From contig NW_019211458.1 of the NCBI RefSeq assembly GCF_002443255.2, forward strand, positions 20,663,509 to 20,727,508: a DNA stretch of 64,000 nt, read 5' to 3'. The notes beneath the pieces were generated by a model, which worked only from the letters and a program-made list of their open reading frames with translations, was not told the origin of the DNA and searched no databases. Every line of letters starts with the position of its first letter. The first letter of the stretch is position 1. Position numbers and translations under genes: made by a program. Shown one piece after another: positions 13,510-24,708 of the stretch. The DNA comes from Varroa destructor. Its lineage: Eukaryota; Arthropoda; Arachnida; Mesostigmata; Varroidae.

Positions 13510-13618
13510 GTTAAATGCTGTAAACAATCTCCCAGTTGGGCATTCTGCACTGGGGCGTGTCGAGCCCGGTACCCGGCAAAAGCCGCACTCAACTTGATCA
13601 CTTGGCCATAAACGAATC
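13510..13618 (-). CDS. candidate internal exon, unknown
   Basis: A minus-strand segment of 109 bases with a pyrimidine-containing acceptor (TTTCTGACCACAG) and a GTAAGC donor. One frame (entry phase 1, exit phase 2) gives 35 residues of ordinary composition beginning FVYGQVIKLSAAFAGY. A second frame is also open and Cys-rich, so the coding frame is not certain. Not recognised, and no partner exon was established. Confidence 0.2.
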
Positions 13619-14918
13619 CTGTGGTCAGAAACGTTGTGGCGTCGGGCCAAAAATGTCCTATTAGCATGTAGGTCAAATTTGTGCAATTGGAAAATCTGAA
13701 ATGTTATTCACAGGCCATAGTAGGATCCAAGTTTCTCATATATGATACTTGAATGCGCTGCAAAACAAACTGTTGAACAAGTGTTACTTGTGCACATTCC
13801 GATCCTCTATTTATTCGAAGGTCTGCCTTTTTTATTCGAAATGAAAACGATCGAAATTTTCAGGGAAAGGATAACAAACCGTTACTCCTTGCTTTGTCGT
13901 CGTCCTTAAGCAATTATTCTTAATTATTATTATTTATTTATAATAATTATTATTAAATTAACTTAAGCAACAGTTCATGTATATGCGTTGTTCTATGGCA
14001 CACGGGTTGCAACTGGTTGTGCATTCGTTCTTTAGAAAATCTTAGTAATTTCAAGGATGGCTGTTCTAATTGCAATAAATAAGAATGCTGTATTATTAAA
14101 GGATACAGGAGTCATACCCGATAAAAGCATATATTTTTGTAAGATATTTTTCTAGTATAGGATTAATTGTGATGTGTCGAATCTTAATATTCGGTTATTT
14201 GTTTGTTGTCAAAAACGCTTGCTTTTGGCACCGTACGACCTTTCAGGAGCTACTTCGCGATCACCATCACCCGACTGCCGACTAAAGCATCATGTAGTCT
14301 CTTGCTTCCAGCCGACACTTGCAAATGTTATCGCCGACTACCGAAATGACGGTGTGAACTTTCATATGGAGTATTCCTACTATTCTCCGTACTTTTTTAA
14401 AAATGCGCGTCTTAGCGCGCTTGGGGGCGAGGTGGCCCTTCTTCTCAAGTTTAATTATTGAGTAGTCTTTTAGGGGGTGCGTAAGGGGTAGTGAGGTTGG
14501 CTTTCGACTGCAACATTGTCACTCGTTGTCCGACCACCATCAAGGCAATATCTAACTGGTTGGCTTACAACAGACAGAAGTGGTGCTACGGTCGGTAATA
14601 GCGTATCATTCCCTAATCAATATATTAAATGCAAACTCTTAGCGGTTCCTGTGTTTTGGATTAGCAGTTTATAACAGGTGGACCTATGTATATTCAGCTT
14701 ACAGCAACAACTGGTAGGGTTAAGAGACTGAAAAGGAACCATTTTTCTTTTGCCAGAGCTATGCCGGGTGCTGCCGTCTCACTTTCAGCTTTTCCAGGTC
14801 TGAATCCGACGAGGCTTATCTTAAAGCGCCCTTGTCCACTTTGTCGGCCAATCGATTCATCCTGACGTCGCCGTAATCAGGAGCCTAGGTCACATATAAA
14901 GTTCTTTAGAAATCGCTC

Positions 14919-16216
14919 ATGCCAGGTGCAATTTGTAAGGGAACTGTGCTCAAAAAGACCCTTTCAGCAGCAGAAGTGGTACGCTGCAATCACAAAAAGG
15001 TAATCACGTCTAGAGAGGAAAGAATAGAAGAAAAATCGTTAGATAAACTTCAGGTCTCGTTAGCTCGACTCCTGGTATACAAAGATCACCCGGCAGATGT
15101 AACGCTTACCGGCTGTCTTGCACCGATATTTGACAGGTAATTGTGCTCCTTTAGCGAGATCATCATCTAATACGGTACATAATGTGAAAATCCCATAGCT
15201 GTTTTTTGTTGCTATTCATTGTTGCTTTGCCTAAATTACCTCCATTCAGGTAGTGTCACATCAATCATTATATCTGTTTGTTTCGAAATGGTTCTCTATG
15301 GTTTATAGCATGTTAAGGCGTATTTAATAAACTTCACTTTTTTCATGTTTGGCACAAAAATTTGACTGAAGCATAAGGGGATAGGACTGCCTGAAACAAG
15401 AGTCTATAGGCCACGGTGCAATTCAGATTACTGGCTCTTTTTGTTCGAGCATATTTAAAAAAATGGGGCTATCTGGGCAGCTCAGTATCGCTTTGCATTT
15501 TGTCGAATATTTATTAAGGTCTACACCTAATTACACCTAATCTTTTAGCTTCAATGTTTGTTACCTTTACTTCACCAGTTGCAAAACTATACGTTTCAGA
15601 AGAAAGTGAAAGCAAATTACGTTTTATTACATAGTCATCCCCCAGGAGCTCGATTTTGCCAATAACGCGCCACGTACAGCTGCTTTTCAAAAAAAAAAAA
15701 GTTTAATAACTTCATTGACATAGATCCTCGTTCAGGGCAAACCATACTGCTAATACGAGCGTCACATTTCTACTACTCATGATCATAGAGCAGGATGAAC
15801 GATGAGTAGTTCTTAATATTAGCATCAGGGATACCCGCGACAGAACTCAAGTTTTAATGCAATTAGGTTCACTTTGAAGCACTGTTATTATCGTGCGGCA
15901 CCGGTTGTTTTCAGCGGGACGTGCAAGCTAATTTTGGTCCATACAAACCCACCCTGACCTATGCATAATCGTGTCACTGAAGTCTGCTGTCTGGTCGTAA
16001 TATTTCTAAAAGATAGACACGGAACCTCGCGCTTCGTAACCAATACCAGCGATCTACGCAATTAATTTCTCATTTTCTAGTAGTTCCTCGGCCAAATACG
16101 ACTGGTTATCATACAGCGGCCGCAGCACGTTTATAAGGAATAACGCGGAACACGAGTGCTACAACGGATTTCATACACATGGCAGATTGCGCTTTTGTAG
16201 AGACGATCGAGCGTAA
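14919..16216 (+). CDS. candidate two-exon gene, unknown product
   Basis: Not recognised. Exon 1 (14919-15136) starts MPGAICKGTVLKK and runs 72 codons to a GTAATT donor (exit phase 2). Exon 2 (16081-16216) follows a good acceptor (TTTCTCATTTTCTAG) in the matching phase and adds 44 residues, including ECYNGFHTHGRLRFC, before TAA. Together they give 117 aa with a basic, helical N-terminal half and a Cys/His-containing tail. An alternative acceptor near 15910 is also in phase but stops after 14 codons. TATAAA lies 19 bases before the ATG, too close for a normal leader. The phase match and signals are visible; gene status is inference. Confidence 0.25.
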
Positions 16217-18687
16217 ACGCCACCAATTGATAAATATCTAGCTGTAACCACTAATACAAAGTCTTGCCCGCGAAAATTATTCAATTGTAGCGTATACGCT
16301 TGCAACTTTGCCGGACCAAATTGAGTATTACTTGTCCATGACGGCACGAATAATAGACTGCTATAGATTTTTTTTTATAGTTTGTCTCAAGATGTATACG
16401 GAACAATCGTATCTTCACATGTCTAGTTTAGGCAACACGCATCTATTGGTAAAGGAGTCCTGCCAAGCCCAAAAAGTAAAGTGGTCAACTTTTTATTCGA
16501 CCGAATTGCATAAGTTATGGGCGTAATAATAGGAATAACATACGAAATTAAGGATAATCATAAATTCACAGCAGGATAACATACCCTGTTCTGAACGTAC
16601 TCATATTTTACTCTGAGATGGTTTACACAATGAAAAGTATAAGTAATAAAAAACAACTAAGATGATTGCAAAGGAAGTATTACGGTTCAGAGTGATCGTG
16701 CACTTTAATACTTGTTTCACAGCGTCACACTGTCGTTTCTATATACAGGATATAAGTCAACTCTTATTCCATTATAGGTCATTTCTCCCGTTTAAATAAA
16801 TTAAGAGATAAAGAGAAAGAAAGCAGCCAAACATAGACGCTAGCATTGAGATCAGGGAAAGCGTTGGTCTGCCGCCTCGTATATCATCATCTGCGCAAGC
16901 GAGAGCTACCTTATTATTCTCTGATCATTTTTCTTTTAATCGTTCTCATAAGGACCTCCTGCCCCACTGCATTAGGGAAAAGAAACACATCTACGCATAT
17001 CTATACAAGCACAAAAGCCTTTATTAAGCAAATAATCTATTTTTTAGTTTTTAATCATAAACGCGACCATATTCCCATACCTTCTCGGCAGAGTTACCAT
17101 GGACAATTCTTCTTCTCTTCAATTGAATTTACATGGCTGAATACGGACGAAACACCTCTATACGTTACATGTAATAGTTAACTGCTAGAAGATGCATTTA
17201 ATATCTGCCCTTTCTTTGAGTACATGATCAGATCTATTTTCTGCAATAATAATAACGACTGTACTGTTTGTGAATGGATGAGCCATAACCGTTTTCTTCA
17301 TCTAGATATTGCAGCTCCATCGGTTTCTAGATCAATGTTTTGTGTCTGAGATTCAAAAAAAAAAATGAAGCAGACCTACCCTCAAGATAGAATGTGCCCG
17401 AATTACACAAAAACAACGAGCTAAATTGTTACGTAAACCAGCTTCAATCGCCTGTGGCTTTTCACCGTCACGAACTTATTATTACTGCTGTTATTATTCC
17501 AATTACCCGGTTCACTTGAATGGGCACAGTCACCAGACCTATGACCACTACGTGCTTGAGTCATTGATTTCATTGTTCACTGAAGATCCGTCACTGTTTC
17601 AGTCAAAACGGTTATGCCCAGAAGCCAGAACTCAGCTTGAGCACTAAAGCAATCTAATTTCTATGATGACCCAACGATATAGTACGTGATAGGAGTGCTG
17701 TCACGAGCAGCGTCTTGTCGCTTGGCTATTAGCACGCTACATTTGTTATTATTTTAAACGCGATACAAAAACAGAATTCTACTAGGAAACACGAGTCGTA
17801 ACAATGAGCGTAAATTATAAACAAGCCGTACGACGAACTTATTGTCTGGTCTGAGAAAACAATAGCTATAGTGAATAATGACGCTTTTGCTGTTTGTTTT
17901 AATGCGTTTCGATAGAAAAAAAAAATATCTTTTACTACACAGTTATACGTATAGAGACTATTAAATAACACTGAATATGAGATTGCAAAGATGGCGATTC
18001 GCGAACGGGTCCTGAACATAGTACAACCAATAGTAGAACAAGTTATTTTATCACTTGTTCAGCTAAGTTCGGTCGAGCTTGAAAACCGTCCAATGTGATT
18101 TCGTCCATTTCTCAAATTCAACGGCGCAGAAAGTTACGATTCAAGCTATCTACCGTACAATAGTTGGAAACCAAATTCCTGGAAGGGGGCTTTGTAATTG
18201 AAAGCACGAATAAGGATCGTTCAGGCTAATCCATGTAAAGGGTCCAGCTTCTCGATTGTTGGCCTATAGGCACTACGACTATAGTTGCGCATCTTCGTAT
18301 ATTAGAGCGTTATATATATATATATATAATATTGGCGTAAAAGAAGGGAAAAAGCACCACACGTCTGGCTCTTGTGCTGTACTGTCCGCACATTGTCTAG
18401 CCTCGTTTATCTGTGGAAAATAAAAAAAAAACACGATAGCATACTTATATTAACATCATATCATAACTGGTTAGGTCATTATTTATTAACTTAATGTACA
18501 GTATCTGTAACATATAACTAAAGTATATGAAATTGATCTCATGTATTTATGTACGATGAATGACTATGTTTTCTTTAAGGTTCGTTTTAAGAAAAAAGAA
18601 AATTAATTAGTAATCTGTAAAAAAAAAAAAGGGTTGCTAATTCCTACTAGAAGAATGCTCACAGCGTAACAATTGCCACATAGCTTG
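16217..18687. other. spacer, no supported gene
   Basis: AT-rich. Contains open frames of 70-111 codons (for example 16846-17181 +) without homology or convincing splice partners, and a short (TA)n run at about 18310-18328. Confidence 0.45.
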
Positions 18688-20859
18688 CTAGTACAATTCA
18701 TCTAAATTAGCAGAACAATCTGTTGTATTTAGGCTTTCCTTTTCCGGCTCGCTGAAAGTCACCGCTTCTGGTATAGTAAAGGATGCAAGGACCCCATCCT
18801 TGCCTATCGAGTACGCGATCAATCTAATAAATTCATCCTCAATTGAATTCAACAGTTCCATTGCCATCGAGCAGCATCCTAATGATTCCTGCTGGTCCAT
18901 TATCAACTTAGTTGAAGTTACAACTTCGTTTTTCAAAGACGGATTCTAGCGCCGTTTCTACAGTGATTAGTGGAATATTGACCGCATTCAGCGCAAGCGT
19001 GTGACGAGATAGCTGAGATTTATGAAATACTTTTAAACTCCAGCTATTAAATTTGTCTGAATTCCCTCTGTGCATTTTTCCGTCGAACTGTTTACTGTAG
19101 ACGACTCTAATTCAAGATACACAAAATAACTACACACTAATTGTAGAAACATTTACCACAGACAGTGCCGAATTTCTTCTGTATGAGATTTTACTAAAGA
19201 ACTTCTTTAAAACTTCGCAGACCCATAGGCCGACTCCGGCACCCCGTGCAGTGGCAACGTATCTGTCCAGCAAACTTATGCAGACGGAAGCCTTGGCCCT
19301 GGATCTTGTATGGACGTCAGTCATGTACCAGGATGCTAACACAGCTTAGGAAAAAATTTCGAATCATTTCGTGCAGATCAAACCTGATTGTAACACATCA
19401 AAATCCGACAGTCCTAACTAGCCTAACTAGTCCGACTAAGCCTGCCATGTATCTAAGCATTGGCTTACGTCGCCATTATGAATACAATTATTCTTGTTTT
19501 GTTCACGAACTCAACGTAACGAAAACGGTTAACTTACATTTTTTAAGCCTCTGGAATTGGATAACGAAAAACTTCGATAAACTTTCAATTGGTTTGTACA
19601 ATGAAAACGGATTATGCTTGCAACCTATATTGCAAGACTATGCAGAAAATGTTTATCGTGTAATTTACGAATGAACGAGAATATTATCTACGACAACAGG
19701 TAATATCGTAAATAAAAAACACCTAGGTGCGGAAAGTATAATACAATAATATTATATTATATATAAAATAAATAAATCAGAAATAATAATAACAACACTA
19801 GATCCGCATTGATTCAATATAAACTTATCATTGTACAATAATTACGCACTCGACGTTACACGAATGGGCAGATATGAAAGAACACAAAATGACTGAGCGA
19901 ATTATCAATTACTGTTAATTTACCAATGCTGAAGATACTAGCCGATAGAAGCTGCTGTTAATTGAGCCTCAATGAAGAGCTTGATGTTGGAAAGTGATAG
20001 GGCCAATATTACATTGTTCTAGGTAAGCTAAAGGTGATCTGGCCGTGTTATGTAACTGATTGAGACCTCGAAATAAACAATGATACAAGGTCGAGAATCG
20101 TTAATCAGGGACCCTTTTTTTTTTCTAATGCCTGTTGTGATTGTATTAGGAAGTACAGTCAGGAGAAATGAAGAAATCTATAGAAAAATAGCGGCCTATT
20201 TAAAAAAGCAAAACTATTCATTTTTATTTACATTAGATTATCTTGTTGAGAGAGAAAAATAGAAATAACTGTCATTATGAGAAATATGGCATCAATGAGC
20301 ACTCAGTTCACTAAGGAAACACAGGCTGCATAATTGGATATTTTCTTTTTTTTGGCAAAATAAATCGTGGAGCAACATAAAATCAACTTTGCATATTGTT
20401 TAAATAAACGTGTACTACTGAAGACTTCTATGTAGGCCAATGGAAGAAGGACACTGACTGATTTCTAATAACATTATAGATTAATCCATTAACTAAACAT
20501 CGATGATTGAAATGAAAATTAAGTGTAAAGCAATCGCTATAAAAACGATGAATAAGATGTATATCGGTATAAATGATAAGCTTATCGACCAAACGCCATA
20601 TATAATAGAACAAATATGAAAAATAATTTTGTGTATAGTAAACTAAAAAAAAGTATGCCTATATTTAAGCCTATGGTGTGGCGCAATCGCAGGTCGTACG
20701 CTGCTGGGGGTATGTCGATGGGTCTGAATCTGCAAACTTCGGATACTTATAACCCTTTGGCCGCTGGGAATTTGGATGCCATTTCTTAGGCGAGTACCAA
20801 AGCAATCTGAACCTATGCAAGCCAAACTCGCTCGACACGAGCTTGAGGACTTGCGCGAC
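18688..20859 (-). CDS. candidate multi-exon gene, unknown; possible frameshift
   Basis: Not recognised. Minus-strand segments that join in phase: 20700-20859 (53 codons, acceptor TTTATATACAG, donor GTACGA); 19157-19344 (62 codons, acceptor after a T-rich tract TTTTTTCCTAAG, donor GTAAAT); then a segment from 19087 that stays open to a stop at 18908. An 82-codon open frame in another phase ends at 18688. The last two frames become one if a single base is missing from the A5 run (T5 on the plus strand) at 18929-18933, giving a smooth acidic, helical C terminus ending NLDELY. The first segment alone would instead stop at 20671. The residue composition looks like a soluble helical protein. This could be an assembly error in a real gene, a pseudogene, or three chance frames. 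Confidence 0.3.
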
Positions 20860-21439
20860 CTGTATATAAAATGCATTAATGTATATTAACTGAAGCTAGA
20901 AGTACCATCGCCAAAACAGCTCTTTGGTCACTATAAAGCTCGGCAAAAAAAACGTTCGAGGGTCTCGCGTAAACCAAACGACGTTGTCGGACAAGCTCGA
21001 ACTGAAGCTGAGATTCAAGGGCTTCATAACCCACGTTTTAGGTCGGCAGGTCTTTTGCTTTATAAGGGCGGTAAGCGTGAGGATCTTCATTGAGTTAATT
21101 TGCAGAGTTATGTTTTTATAGTTTGAGCATGTTCTACATCGAACCCAGTACGTAGGTATCATTTTCTATTAATGTAGAAAACGGGGGCATATGGATGTGC
21201 ATAGTTCATAAATTTAGTCATACGTAATACAGCGACTACGTGAGCACCGTCCGGTTCCAAAACGAAGCGTGTGTGTATAACGTACCCATTCAAGCCTTTC
21301 GAGCCACGCAGTTTTCACGGCACCGATGATGACGCATTAACGTTTGCGACATTGTTGGTTGCCGGTAATAATTGCAATTGGAACGTTGAGTCGTTTACGC
21401 TTCTTTTTGTATCTGCCTGCTAATCTTAAGGACACGCTG

Positions 21440-21535
21440 TGGTTCAACTCGCGTATAGACATACGTCGTTTCGTGCTGGAAGCCTGCCATGGAACGCCCA
21501 ACGGCGATGCCGGACGCAAAACTAGAAACATAAAA
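21440..21535. repeat. diverged dispersed repeat, copy 1
   Basis: About 90 bases around CGTCGTTTCGTGCTGGAAGC to CAAAACTAGAAACAT align, with gaps, to 50785-50880 at roughly 70% identity by eye and in the same orientation. The identity of the repeat family is unknown. One frame is open across copy 1 on each strand. Confidence 0.5.
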
Positions 21536-21540
21536 AGGCT

Positions 21541-24500
21541 ACAACGAAGGTGGGTTTCAAAATATTAAGAAGTCCCGAAACACAAGAGACAAGCCAGGAA
21601 CGATATTAAGTACTGTCTGCACGAATCGATTAGATTTTAAGGACACCCAACCAGGATAGCATGACCGATACAATACAGCGTAGAATATAATAATAAGCTA
21701 TATTTAGCGGATATAGACACCTAAAGCGAACGATTGTTTGTACCTGTCAATAATAAGGTGAAGTTGGATTTGTTTTTATTAACACCAATGTCTGTTTGTT
21801 CTAATCTGATTTATTATTATCAAATCCAGACTAGTGTAGACCTTATCTCGTATGCCTGTTGACAATCGTCCAGTTGAAGCTACGCTGTTCAGCATTTGTC
21901 CCCAAAATAGAAAAAAATGCCTATACTCCTTCAAATATCCTTTAAAGCTTTCGTAAGGTAGTACCTCATTTCACATACCTTGTCTCTCGATGGAACGGAA
22001 TAGGTCATCACTGACGGATAATACGGCCCCTCATGCAGACACTCAGACGTTCCATCCTCTTTGCAGTAACATTGTATATGAAGTTTAGGATCTCGTTAAA
22101 AACAAATAGTCGTACACAGTTTTGCCGTGTGCTCTACAAATGATGTACTAACGCAGCGGAGCATTCAACCTGTGTCGGCGGAACCACTGCTTACTCCCTA
22201 TCTCTTCAACTAGTTAACGTCAGTCCAGGCGGTCAAAGCTAGATAACTTGCTCGACGTGCCACTGCAACCGTCAATGCAGACTAAAATCAATGGAAAGCT
22301 AAACTTGCATTATAGATCGTACAGTTGTTCTAGGCCGCTCCTTATGTAAGTCTCTAAAAGACATGGCCAAAGGCAGAACGTCATATCATACTGTTTTTTT
22401 CTTTATTTATTGCATATATATATATATATGTATTTGACTGTTGCCAATATATCTGGTTTAGGATAATCGTTCCGAAGCCGAAAATGCCCCTGGTGGGATT
22501 TTCGTTTTGCCATAGTTTATAACGATCCTTTCGATGGCTATTTTTTTAGCACTTTGACTCCGTGAACGTTCGGTCGTATATAGGAATTATGCTTTGAACT
22601 TTGACAATTCGTATAGTGGCGTCCCAACTCACAAATAGTTGACAAAATCAACGCATGTATCCGGCTGTTGCAAGGTAAATGTTCATTTGTACTAGAAGAC
22701 GTTGCTAACGCTATAGAAGCCTAACATTATGGGGCAAACCTAGCACATTTCATCTGCAAGTGCCATAATAGCTCAAAGAAAGCAAACATATTCTTACACG
22801 TTTCCGCGCATAGCGTGCTTGCCACGCTTGTCCGATCACGAGTCCGTCATTACCAGAACATTAGTTGACTTAGAATGGAAACGGTATAAATAAGCATACA
22901 ATCAAGTATTCTAGGCACGGTTTTTTCCATAACCCAGGTCTGAGCTCAAGTGAACTAAATAAAAGCCGTATTCATAAATACTGAGGCCCTTTTATGTAAG
23001 AAACTCTATATTAATGCACACGAGAACGCTGCCTCATGAATAATATCAATGGGACAATTTCAGCATATTAGCATTGTTTATATATTATCGTATGGATAGC
23101 TGACATAAAATCACGATAACTCACAATGGGTTTCGGTATGGGTCGTTTTTAGTGTGGGTTCGCACGGGTGAGGAGCATCACTGTACATTGAACCCACACT
23201 GAAGATAAGCATTGGTGCAGTGGGTAAGAAAAGCAGCCTTTGAAAGAAACTGTGGCGGCAGTCCAACAATTAGACGTCGAGAAGATTTGAAAAGGAAGTC
23301 AAAATATTTCTGTGTTTAGTTTATTATCGTTACATACGCCTGTGGCAGTAGCAGCCTTTACCATCACAAATATCAGCTACGGTAGCAAATTTACAATGGC
23401 CATATTGGGCACCAATTTCAACTGCCGTATTTCTCGCTTTCTAAAGTCCCAGAAATAGGCTTACAAGATGCTTAGGTTTTGCATGCTGTTAGATCCACAC
23501 AAGCGCGCTATTCAGCCGTCCACTCAAAGTGATGTTTTCTACAACGACTTAGTTAATTCTAGTTATATTTAATAGCTGACAGAATCTACCTATTCCTTTA
23601 TTTGTAGGCAAACAATTAGTTAGTTCGTCGTTTTTATTGATTTAGCAGAATATTTAGAGATCCTCAAAAACCTATTACATTCGTTTGGTGAAAACGAATG
23701 AGGGTGTGCTGAAACTCTTAACATTGACTGCTGTACATGTACCATAATTGACCACGTGACATTTGGAAGAGTCCGAACCTAACTTGCACACCTTGTGCTT
23801 CGATTATGCGCTGACGCCTTTAAATGAATGAATACGATACACTTTTTGGCAGTATCTTATCACACTGCCTTTACATATGGTACCATAGTCGTGTTGTCGA
23901 AAATAACGCTCGGACAAAATGTCTGAGAACGAAGAATTAGCAAAGGTTTGAGGAGGCAACAATATAGCTTGCTACATAAAAAAAATGGAACCTAAAATTG
24001 AAGCGGTTGAAGAGTTATGCGCATTTGAAGTGTGCGCATTCGAAGTCAACGACATCTGCCTTAAAATATAAAACTCCCAACGGCAATAACGTAATAGTAA
24101 GACATGTCCTTGATTGATTATTACCAAATTTCTTTCTTAATATTCATTCTATCGTACGCACGCTTGATCTTTCAAGCCATCGCTGCTTGTTCGGCGAGCA
24201 TCTATATTAGCCGCACAGGAACATTGTTGCAAATACCCACGAGTAGCACTCGGTCAGAGGAACGAACACCGCACCATGCGAACGACATATTCAAAATAGG
24301 ACGAAACCCTGCTGATGAGTCCGAAGCGTCTGTACATATGCTATGACTCTATATTTGCTACCTGAATTTTACTTCATATTAACGCCTCAGAAAACCGAAT
24401 AATTTTTCCCTACCTACGGCTATCGAAGACAGCTAAATTTCAATCATTTTTGAGTGTTTTTTATTTAATACGGTCGTAGAATAACTTGGACCATATTCGT

Positions 24501-24708
24501 TATTAGTCAATAGTGAATATTATTACAGTTTCAATATGATCATATCGTATCAAAATGACGAAACCTTAGAAGAGATAACTGTGTTTTTGCTCGTTGGCTG
24601 GTATGACACTTCCCGGTCGCTGTTTTCGAAATTTCGTTCCGTCCATACAATCTAACTGATCATATATAATCGTGAAGGCAACTAGTTTTTTTCGTTGTAC
24701 GATGCAGC
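21541..24708. other. spacer, no supported gene
   Basis: AT-rich, and downstream of the CRAL-TRIO gene. I searched the minus strand here for an MSP domain that would complete a MOSPD2-type protein and did not find one. A few exon-like fragments exist (for example 21985-22105 - and 23334-23435 -) but are unanchored. Confidence 0.4.
23334..23435 (-). CDS. candidate terminal exon of a Cys-rich peptide
   Basis: After a weak acceptor (TTTCTGGGACTTTAG) one minus-strand frame of 33 codons contains GHCKF, DIC and GKGCYC and stops after HRRM. G-x-C followed later by C-x-C resembles the second half of the cysteine-stabilised alpha-beta fold of defensin-like peptides, although one cysteine is extra. No upstream exon with a signal peptide and the first cysteines was found. 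An AATAAA follows close behind the stop. May well be chance. Confidence 0.15.

Noticed and set aside
19246..19674. 142-codon open frame on plus
   Set aside because: Its first third is the antisense of the better minus-strand exon at 19157-19344, the rest is AT-rich with no homology, and the length is near chance expectation.
24298..24325. Hammerhead-ribozyme-like words (GGACGAAAC and CTGATGAGTCC)
   Set aside because: The two conserved boxes occur in the wrong order and only about five bases apart. There is no room for the hairpin stems a hammerhead needs between them, and no GAAA follows CTGATGA.
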